NCBI RefSeq assembly: GCF_963576615.1
Contig: NC_088714.1
Span: 34,947,143 to 35,011,142, forward strand
DNA length: 64,000 nucleotides
Direction: 5' to 3'
Origin: Watersipora subatra
Taxonomy: Eukaryota > Bryozoa > Gymnolaemata > Cheilostomatida > Watersiporidae
Part shown: positions 59,001-64,000 of the stretch, in pieces
Position numbering within the stretch: the first letter of the stretch is position 1
How the letters are laid out: every line of letters begins with the position of its first letter
Made by a program: the position numbers and the translations under genes
The notes under the pieces: generated by a model
What the model saw: the letters and a program-made list of their open reading frames with translations, nothing else
Told to the model about the DNA's origin: nothing
The model's database searches: none

Positions 59001-61231
59001 TCAGGACGTACATGTAATCACCAAGTGCGGTATTTCCCAATTACAACGACATGATTTGTTGCAGCCAATCACGAACAAGAGAACCATAACGAGCAACAAG
59101 AATGCGGTGTAATGTTTCTATTTACTAGCATGGCGAAAGTAATTTGAGCAGTTAATGCATAAAGTTATCTATCTCTCTCTCTCTCTTGATCCTGACGATA
59201 TGATGTATCGTTTGTATCGCATAAAATAACCTCAGTGGCTTTTCGATGTTTAGCCTGCCCTCCATCATCTGTAGCGCGCGAATCCTTCGGTACGACTGGC
59301 TACATCGATAGTGATAGAAGATAAAGACGTCTCACTGAGATAATTGAATCACTAACGGTAATTAAAAGATGCATTTATTTGCTTTAGACTTGTACAGGCG
59401 CAGCAGTTTGTTCAGCAGTAGAAGAGAGACTTCATTATCACAGAGAAGCTGTACCACTAACTGTAATTACCATTAATAATAACATGTTTTAAGAAACATG
59501 GACTGTTTTGTTATTAGATGCACGGTATGTCAGTAAGTGAATATATATACATGTATATCTTTTTTCATAAATACAAACAAATAAATACATTAATATTTAT
59601 ATTTTCTTTGCATTATATTTATACTTCCATAATAAAATGAACAACTATCTATGCAACGCTAAAGAATCTGAATCGGTATCTGAATCGGATTATTTTTTAT
59701 TAAGGATCGGTATATCGAATCGGTATCTGAATCGGCTGGTGAATTTAGAATCGGGGCATCTCTACTTATAAGTAGAGGTAACTTCTTATGAAGGGGCACC
59801 ATTGAGTTTAAAAAACATCCATACAAACCACTGAGGAATCTATCTGTACTATGAAAGTGAGAAAGCAGGCCTGTATTCACTGGTTGCAAGTTGGGGCAGC
59901 TAATGTTAGGCGACTAGTTATGAACACCTGGGGGTGTTGAGGGGGGTGGTGTAAGCCCCCAACAGGTTTTTCTTATGTACGGCCTCAGCCGGGCCTCTCG
60001 TGTGAAGTTTTAAAATTTTTTATCGGAAAGTAGCAACATTTTTTCTATTTTTTGAGATTTGTTTTGTTTTAGGTGATGTGACTGACGAGACGTTTTAAAA
60101 TTAAAATAGGCAAAACTTGACCGCAGTTAAAACGCTCAGAAAAAAGACATCTTTTTCTTTTGAGCGTTTTAACAAAAATCAATTTTGCCGATTTTATTTT
60201 AAGTTGTTTGGTAAAACTTGATATTTTGCAAACCTTTATAAAGGTCGTTAACAAGAATATTTTGCAACTGATGATGATAATAATGACGCCTAAGAACTAC
60301 TAAAAGTTGATGTTTGTCTCTATGGCTTCGAATAAAGTGATATTCTACAGCAATAAAAACCGTCTCCATAGCCGTTGGGCAAATAACTTTTCGAATAAAT
60401 GATGTTGAGGTTGAGTTATCTGAAGCAATTTATCATTGCGTGGGAACGGAGCAAACAAATCCGTTCGAGCTAACCTTGTGTTTGAGATGGAATGTTACAT
60501 TTTATCCGAGGGCGAGTTATCCGAGTTTGACTGTACTTAGCCGCGGAAAGTTCCTAAAAAGTTGGGACGGCTCAGCCGGCCAGCCGCCCCAGGGAATACG
60601 GGCCTGTGAGAAAGGGTGATAGCCAGACAAAGAACATAACTCCCACAAGTCGATGGTTGTAACACATGCCTTTTACTGTGAGCAGATAGGCTCAAGTGCG
60701 GTAAACAATTCAGTAAACGATGTGATAGCGTAGCAGAAGACATTGTGGTGTTAGGATAGGTAGAAATAGGTAAAAAGATGAGGAAATGAGGTAGTAGGAT
60801 GGGCAAAATTGGATGGTGGAATGGTTGGGGATAGATGAAAAGACCTCTAATTTGCTTTGCACTACAGATAATTCATATGTTATATTGATTGCGATCATAC
60901 AGTTGCATTAAAAGCTTGAATACATGCCCACCGAGGCCACCATTATGATGATGAAAGCTACCTCCAATACATCCTGCCCTGTTTTCTCTCAGTTCATTGA
61001 GAATAGACAGCGCGGGCATTTTACACAAAATACACATCGCTCCTAAAGATTGATTTTTCACATCTGAGATAAATCACAAATTAGAAGCCAGAAAATGTAG
61101 CTAGGAAAAGCTGACAGCAACAGAAATGGCAGCAATCAAACCTTGAGTGTGAGTGGGACTGTCTTTGCCAGATTTGCCTTTCTTGCAATGAGCTGGGCAG
61201 TAGCCTCTATACTCTGAACTATCAGATCCTC
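34509..61231 (-). CDS. MLLT10: AF10/AF17 (MLLT10/MLLT6) homologue, C-terminal eight exons
   Basis: Exons 61231-61142, 52673-52614, 52497-52387, 44857-44729, 43704-43651, 42072-41847, 35453-35198 and 35021-34509 share consistent phases and give 478 residues plus stop. The first exon ends the extended PHD finger (EYRGYCPAHCKKGKS). Then come a basic nuclear-localisation region (KPKRTRKPPTKK), an SP-rich segment (MKSPLRSPLRSPSMRSP), the octapeptide/leucine zipper (LLEQQFEMGQKMLE to LTSRRDHLVSVNARLTLP) and a Ser/Pro/Ala-rich tail ending AAADAAGQNIKPN. AF10 family proteins read histone H3 through the PHD unit and recruit DOT1L through the zipper. MLLT6 and MLLT10 cannot be told apart in an invertebrate. 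The 5' exons lie beyond the window. Confidence 0.9.
35198..35453 (-). CDS. MLLT10: AF10-like exon: low-complexity tail
   Basis: SINSLSGSSSGNMLSVSRSG and following Ser/Pro-rich sequence to KKRQAESVIK. Acceptor TTTACTGTAG, donor AAG|GTTTGT. Confidence 0.85.
36028..37189. mobile_element. piggyBac-like TTAA element (CTCATTCGCACCC ends)
   Basis: Perfect 13-bp inverted ends CTCATTCGCACCC with TTAA directly outside both, inside the larger transposon. Near the left end are 3-4 copies of a 43-bp repeat (36040-36185), each holding the palindrome GCGAGTTAACTCGC. Non-autonomous. Confidence 0.82.
37485..38128. mobile_element. piggyBac-like TTAA element (CTCTTTCGCTAC ends)
   Basis: Flanked by TTAA on both sides. 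The ends CTCTTTCGCTACTG and CTCTTTCACTACCG are inverted. It carries repeated TAAGCCGATGTATCGGCTT palindromes. There is no transposase. Confidence 0.8.
39015..39245 (+). repeat. 45-bp repeat, five copies
   Basis: Copies of TCTTAATAATCTGAATTATG plus GAAGTCTTATTAAAATATAAACATG. A stray diverged copy lies at 40065-40110, on the far side of a Helitron-like insertion. Confidence 0.92.
39247..40048 (-). mobile_element. Helitron-like element, about 0.8 kb
   Basis: Minus strand: A|TCTCAATGTTTGTC at 40048, hairpin, CTAG|T at 39247. It splits the 45-bp repeat. A tRNA-like module reads on plus at 39850-39910 (TTAGCTCAGTGGT, GAGTTCAAATTC). Confidence 0.7.
40119..40781 (-). mobile_element. Helitron-like copy containing a 13-bp array
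   Basis: Hairpin sequence GCCCGGCGTTGCACAGGTAA at the left and A|TCTCAGTGTCTGTC (minus) at 40781. A tRNA-like module lies near 40665-40735. The left terminus is degraded. Confidence 0.5.
40258..40562 (+). repeat. 13-bp minisatellite (CGTAACGATCAAG)
   Basis: About 23 units identical except for one that lost a base. Two CpGs per unit in an otherwise CpG-poor region. Confidence 0.98.
40788..41543. mobile_element. TIR element (CAAACTCGGATAACTC ends), 0.75 kb
   Basis: The left TACAGGCAAACTCGGATAAC and the reverse complement of the right (TACAGTCAAACTCGAATTAC) are inverted, bounded by TA. Its right half is also present inside both hAT-like copies at 48640 and 59876. Confidence 0.8.
41847..42072 (-). 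CDS. MLLT10: AF10-like exon: leucine zipper (DOT1L-binding)
   Basis: Reads GQKMLESQAPLDIAQLLNCI, then KIQQENLALEAELQQL and SRRDHLVSVNARLTLPM. Heptad leucines and the terminal NARL.(L/V)P are hallmarks of the AF10/AF17 OM-LZ domain. Donor TGG|GTATGT. Confidence 0.93.
42108..42557 (+). repeat. 37-bp minisatellite
   Basis: About 12 units containing AGTATATATACAGAAGAGTA and TGACTAAATCAGACTCA, beginning 35 bp outside the AF10-like zipper exon. Confidence 0.96.
43090..43412 (+). repeat. 15-bp minisatellite (GTAGGTGTGGCATGG)
   Basis: About 21 units, open in all frames by periodicity (GRCGM / WVGVA / HTYPC). Not coding. Confidence 0.98.
43462..43622 (+). repeat. 22-bp minisatellite
   Basis: Seven units of ACACAAGGGTTTGATGGACA plus GT, 28 bp from an AF10-like exon and 50 bp from the 15-bp array. 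Confidence 0.97.
43651..43704 (-). CDS. MLLT10: AF10-like exon: octapeptide motif
   Basis: 54-bp exon LLPTTSARGLLEQQFEM, donor TGG|GTGAGC. Corresponds to the LLERQWSEG-type octapeptide region of AF10. Confidence 0.87.
43764..44494. mobile_element. TIR element (TACCGTAA ends), 0.73 kb
   Basis: TACCGTAAGTCGAAC on the left and, reversed, TACCGTAATTTCCGGCGTAC on the right, with TA flanks. GTCGA(C/A)-rich subterminal sequence at both ends. No coding capacity. Confidence 0.6.
44729..44857 (-). CDS. MLLT10: AF10-like exon: SP-rich segment
   Basis: Reads TLSKISPMMKSPLRSPLRSP and on to SPISGFTFTS, with repeated SP sites that proline-directed kinases could use. The donor CTA|GTTAAA is weak but the only one in phase. 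Confidence 0.8.
45380..47200 (-). mobile_element. Cluster of Helitron-like copies
   Basis: At least three head-to-tail copies, shown by CCCGGCGTTGCCCGGG-type hairpins near 45540, 45920 and 46785 and by TCTCAAAG (minus) at about 46749. tRNA-like modules read on plus at 45780-45840 and 46612-46690. Copies are diverged and individual limits uncertain. Confidence 0.6.
47215..47590. mobile_element. Fragment of the 35660-38424 transposon family
   Basis: Shares in order GGTATAGAAACCCAT, AATGCAA.CACCTC.TGGTA, AACAAAATA.TATGTTAAC and GTTTTAGTATGTATTTT with the larger copy. Ends missing. Confidence 0.7.
47893..48375 (-). mobile_element. Two Helitron-like 5' fragments with tRNA-like modules
   Basis: Plus-strand tRNA-like stretches at 47893-47975 (GTAGCTCAGTGGTAGAGC, GAGTTCTAGTCC) and 48220-48292 (GCATAGTGGATAG, GTTCAATTCC), each followed by GCTGGACAT- or GAACATACGG-like text and a GAGA/GAGG end. 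Confidence 0.55.
48473..49631. mobile_element. TIR element A (TACCCTAGGACACTTAT) carrying a hAT insertion
   Basis: 17-bp perfect inverted ends TACCCTAGGACACTTAT that include the TA target. A second copy lies at 50273. Subterminal regions are rich in TTTCGCG/CGCGAAA. Confidence 0.9.
48640..49369. mobile_element. hAT-like element, 730 bp, copy 1
   Basis: Ends CAGGCCTGTATGCACTGG and, reversed, CAGGCCCGTATTCCTTGG, with 8-bp duplications GTTCACCG/GTTCACCA. The sister element at 50273 has the empty site. Non-autonomous. Confidence 0.88.
49795..50151 (+). mobile_element. Helitron-like 3' part
   Basis: A hairpin CCCATGCAGCAATGGG followed by CATTCGCCTAG|T, preceded by the usual AAACCTTTTTTACTA text. 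On minus, 49802-49875 is tRNA-like (GTGGAGTGGTTAGTG, GAGTTCAATTCC). Confidence 0.55.
50273..51526. mobile_element. TIR element B (TACCCTAGGACACTTAT), 1.25 kb
   Basis: Same 17-bp ends and subterminal regions as the copy at 48473, without the hAT insertion but with a TTAA-type insert at about 50650. Confidence 0.9.
50650..51112. mobile_element. piggyBac-like element (CCCTTACGCTGCC ends)
   Basis: The left CCCTTACGCTGCCA and the reverse complement of the right (CTCTTTCACTGCCA) resemble piggyBac-type ends. TTAA is imperfect (TATAA/ATAA). Internal GCATTTATGCG palindromes. Absent at the matching place in element A. Confidence 0.6.
51720..52386 (-). other. AF10-like intron, nothing recognised
   Basis: No repeat, TIR or exon-like frame was seen. 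Confidence 0.5.
52387..52497 (-). CDS. MLLT10: AF10-like exon: basic region
   Basis: Encodes VEKPKSRSRAKPQ and KPKRTRKPPTKKSA, likely nuclear localisation or DNA contact, in the place of the lysine-rich AT-hook zone of AF10. Donor CAG|GTATGT. Confidence 0.87.
52614..52673 (-). CDS. MLLT10: AF10-like exon
   Basis: 60 bp, KNDAGSGTEDKSNFSVPLS, acceptor GTTTCTAG, donor CAG|GTGAGC, phase 1 on both sides. Confidence 0.8.
52700..55320 (-). other. AT-rich AF10-like intron
   Basis: Very AT-rich, with a short CATACAACAA run near 53075-53115. An open stretch at 54390-54510 (ILDTYNEYFSIPTDVQSS) is isolated and unsupported by splice sites. Confidence 0.5.
55330..57345 (-). repeat. 54-bp satellite with a 671-codon open frame
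   Basis: About 37 units of 54 bp (18 codons). The minus strand is open throughout and repeats IKPSVDTFYYKTTQMKLK with K/R, Y/H, M/R and L/F variants. Most variants change the amino acid, as expected of a non-coding satellite. Lies in an AF10-like intron on the gene's strand. Confidence 0.97.
57415..58675 (+). mobile_element. Tigger-like transposon, internally deleted
   Basis: The left AAGTAATACTTCAACTTACG and the reverse complement of the right (CAGTCATACTTCGACTTACA) are inverted with TA flanks. Inside is a transposase remnant (next entry). Confidence 0.8.
57696..58256 (+). pseudogene. Tigger/CENP-B-type transposase remnant
   Basis: One frame holds the N-terminal helix-turn-helix (KKKQKITIDIKRKTIEKYAK), then three stops, then the second DNA-binding part (LLRHWIKDKQLAGDSVTETM, LCEKACAIYQ). 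It jumps to the basic C-terminal tail (RRQRQTSLDRFLLKRP). The whole DDE catalytic core is absent, so it cannot catalyse transposition. Confidence 0.8.
58715..59764. mobile_element. hAT-like element, 1.05 kb
   Basis: The left TAGAGTTGCCCCGATTT and the reverse complement of the right (TAGAGATGCCCCGATTC) are inverted, with 8-bp duplications CTTATAAA/CTTATAAG. Both subterminal zones are built of GAATCGGTATC repeats in opposite orientation, likely transposase sites. No coding frame. Confidence 0.88.
59876..60606. mobile_element. hAT-like element, 731 bp, copy 2
   Basis: Same family as 48640-49369. Perfect 8-bp duplication TGAGAAAG on both sides indicates a recent insertion. Confidence 0.92.
61142..61231 (-). 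CDS. MLLT10: AF10-like exon: end of extended PHD finger
   Basis: Acceptor CGATTGTAG, donor AAG|GTTTGA. Reads GSDSSEYRGYCPAHCKKGKS, aligning with the last zinc-binding GYC..H pair of the AF10 PHD-Zn-knuckle-PHD unit. Another frame is also open, but only this one fits the next exon. Confidence 0.82.
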
Positions 61232-61329
61232 CTACAATCGAAGAATGACTCAAATGACTTGATTAATTCGGCAAAGTCAGAATTATACGAATGTGGCATA
61301 AACGACAGAGTTATATAATATACCAAAAT

Positions 61330-62241
61330 AGGGTTATCTAAATTTGATACGTAACAAGGAGGTATTTGATATGTAGCAAGGATGTATTTGATATATAGCA
61401 AGGAGGTATTTGGTATGTAGCGAGGTATTTGATATGTAGCAAGGAAGTATTTGATATGTGGCAAGGATGTATTTGATATATAGTAAGGAGGTATCTGATA
61501 TGTAACAAGGAAGTATTTTATATGTAGCAAGAAGGTATTTGATATGTAACAAGGAGGTATTTGATATGTAATAAGGAGGTATTTGACACGTAACAAGGAG
61601 ATATTTGATATGCAGTAAGGAAGTATTTGATATGTAGCAAGGAAGTATTAGATATGTAACAAGGAGGTATTTGATATGTAACAAGGAGGTATTTGATATG
61701 TAATAAGGAGGTATTTGACACGTAACAAGGGGGTATTTGATATGTAGCAAGGAAGTATTTGATATGTAACAAGGAGGTATTTGATATGTAATAAGGAGGT
61801 ATTTGACACGTAACAAGGAGGTATTTGATATGCAGTAAGGAAGTATTTGATATGTAGCAAGGAAGTATTAGATATGTAACAAGGAGGTATTTGATATGTA
61901 ACAAGGAAGTATTTGATATGTAACAAGGAGGTATTTGATATGTAATAAGGAGGTATTTGACACGTAACAAGGGGGTATTTGATATGTAGCAAGGAAGTAT
62001 TTGATATGTAACAAGGAGGTATTTGATATGTAACAAGGAAGTATTTGATATGTAACAAGGAGGTATTTGATATGTAATAAGGAGGTATTTGACACGTAAC
62101 AAGGAGGTATTTGATATGCAGCAAGGAAGTATTTGATATGTAGCAACGAAGTATTAGATATGTAACAAGGAGGTATTTGATATGTAACAAGGAAGTATTT
62201 TATATGTAGCAAGGAAGTATTTGATATGTAACAAGGAGGTA
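61330..62241 (+). repeat. 22-bp satellite, left part
   Basis: About 41 units of GTATTTGATATGTAACAAGG plus AG, with variants (GACACG, TAGCAAG, TAATAAG) repeating in blocks of about 180 bp. Confidence 0.97.
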
Positions 62242-63290
62242 GGGTCAAGTGGGGTAAGTACACCATCGAAAAAGGGTAATTCAATTTCGCAGTCTTACTG
62301 CTTTGCTTTAACCAAATATTTGAGTCTAATATTTGTCATTGTGAAACTCCAGAATGTTCTGAGCAAGAATATCAGCACTAAAAGACTGTTAATTAAATAT
62401 CATTGCTTTATATGAAGCGCTAAAAATGTGTGTCCAGGTGGTGCATTTACCCCCATATACAGGGGTAAGCGCACCACCTAGCCTTATTTGCCATTGTTAT
62501 GCATTGGTTGATAAACAGAGGCAAATGCACCAAATTGCTGATATTGAAATTATATAAAATTCAATAGAGATGAAATAAAAAGTTTTTTTGAGCTTGTACC
62601 GCACCACTAAAATATTGATCGTATTGAACATCAAAATTTTAATAATTAGTAATTCTATACCATTGCAATTCAAGTGACCAGTTTTACTCAAGTGAACCAC
62701 AAATTTGACATAGACTAACTCAAAAGTATAACAAAAAAGACTATAGAGATTGGAGAACTTAAAATGAGATTGAACTGTCTCTTTTGATGGAGAACTACAT
62801 GTTTGCCGGGTGGTGCGGGGGTGGTGCACTTGCCCTGCCCTTGTTATATATTAAGGTGCACATAGGTTAATGTTAATGTGTACTACATAGGTGCACTTGC
62901 CCCTGTCTCTAAAATTATCAGGGGCAAGTGCACCACCCCAGTTAAAATAATACAAAATTATTTGTTTGGATTAAAACAAGAAAAAAAGTATTCTATGGAT
63001 AGACACCAGTTGCACTCAATAGTTAGCCAAAACAAATATCCACTAAAATGAAAGTTATAAAATTATCAGTGAACAGCTCTAAATTTAAAGCCAACTACTT
63101 AAATAGTGCATTTACGTTTTTGTTGCTCACTTCACAAAAAATTTGAAATCCAGAATGCAGGGACTATAGCTTCCTGTGGAGGATCATGGGTAATAGTCCT
63201 GCAACTCATAGACAGCTATGCAGGGATTGGCTGATAAAATATCAACAGCTGGTGCACTTGCCCCAATGGTGCACTTACCCCACTTGACTA
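62242..63290. mobile_element. 1.05-kb TIR element in the 22-bp satellite
   Basis: GTCAAGTGGGGTAAGTACAC on the left and, reversed, GTCAAGTGGGGTAAGTGCAC on the right, TA on both sides. Extra inverted copies of the GGTGGTGCACTTGCCCC motif form hairpins at about 62436-62480 and 62890-62940. No transposase. Confidence 0.88.
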
Positions 63291-63625
63291 TATTTGATAT
63301 GTAACAAGGAAGTATTTTATATGTAGCAAGGAAGTATTTGATATGTAACAAGGAGGTATTTGACACGTAACAAGGAAGTATTTTATATGTAACAGGGAGG
63401 TATTTGACATATAACAAAAAGGTATATGATATGTAGCAAGGAGGTATTTGATATGTAGCAAGAAGGTATTGGATATGTAGCAAGGAAGTATTGGATATGT
63501 AGCAAGGAGGTATTGGATATGTAGCAAGGAGGTATTTGACATGTAACAAGGAGGTATTTTATATGTAGCAAGAGGTATTGGATAAGTAGCAAGGAAGTAT
63601 TGGATATGTAACAAAGAGGTATTTA
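63291..63625 (+). repeat. 22-bp satellite, right part
   Basis: About 15 further, more diverged units after the transposon. Confidence 0.95.
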
Positions 63626-63839
63626 AATATGAAACAGAGTTATGTGAATGTGACAAAGATCTTGGTGCTCTAGATGGCTGCAATATGGACATATAAATAA
63701 AAAGATTATTACATGAAGGATAACTTCTATAATTTTGTTTCGGAAGAGCTCTGACAAGATGACACCAGAATGAAACCAGAAAATGCACAGAGCTGACTTA
63801 CTAAATTATTCACATACAGTATAATTACGTAATACAGTT

Positions 63840-64000
63840 GAACTAAAGTTAATAGGCATAAAGTTAACAGCCTAGAGCACCACGCTCTTTTAAATAAACT
63901 TCACCTCTAATAAAACAACACTATAGAGAAAAGGTAAAAAATACAGTGCCATGTCTTCCATTTGAAGTTTTCTGGTAGGTATTCCTATAGTAGAAAAATC
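63840..64000. other. Possible partial copy of the 12673-14953 family
   Basis: TTCACCTCTAATAAAACAAC and AGTGCCATGTCTTCCATTTG resemble that element's ends. The copy runs to the window edge and cannot be confirmed. Confidence 0.3.

Noticed and set aside
60873..61063. Minus-strand open frame (LGAMCILCKMPALSILNELR) with an acceptor in phase with the AF10-like PHD exon
   Set aside because: It ends in a stop with no similarity to AF10, and the exon at 52614 continues the gene in the same phase. At most a rare alternative end.
61222..62284. Overlapping YISNTSLLHIKY frames
   Set aside because: Shadows of the 22-bp satellite.

Overview
The window is eukaryotic nuclear DNA, most likely from a lophotrochozoan-type invertebrate. 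A bryozoan or mollusc is my guess, with low confidence. Genes are split by GT-AG introns, non-coding DNA is AT-rich and packed with minisatellites and DNA transposons, and the only recognisable proteins are animal families. There are no operons, CRISPR arrays or bacterial features.

Four protein-coding genes can be assembled by hand with consistent exon phases. (1) The plus strand carries the last nine exons of PSME4/PA200 (219-15946), the ATP-independent cap of the 20S proteasome, ending in the gate-opening C-terminal YYA. (2) The minus strand carries a complete-looking 11-exon leucine-rich-repeat gene of LRRC74A type (27368 down to 16516), convergent with PSME4. Their possible poly(A) signals lie within 20 bp of each other. 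(3) The minus strand carries a small three-exon gene of about 118 codons that I do not recognise (33684 down to 31556). (4) The minus strand carries the 3' part, eight exons over 27 kb, of an AF10/AF17 (MLLT10/MLLT6) chromatin gene (61231 down to 34509). It runs from the end of the extended PHD finger through the leucine zipper that contacts DOT1L to the stop. Its 5' exons lie beyond 64000.

Most of the remaining sequence is repeats. At least 20 tandem arrays (units 12-54 bp) sit mainly in introns, several almost touching exons. The largest are a 40-bp array in PSME4 (4221-9886, interrupted by a transposon), an 18-bp GTTAAC array in the LRR gene (19650-22115), a 32-bp intergenic array (30277-31455), a 54-bp array in the AF10-like gene (55330-57345) and a 22-bp array (61330-63625).

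Mobile elements are mostly short non-autonomous copies. Eight families carry terminal inverted repeats and a TA target site, one of them a deleted Tigger-like transposon with transposase remnants. Two hAT-like families have 8-bp duplications. TTAA-flanked piggyBac-like elements lie nested in a larger transposon. Many Helitron-like elements run from TCTC to a GC-rich hairpin plus CTAG and carry a tRNA-like module on the opposite strand. Several insertions are nested, so their relative age can be read from the sequence.
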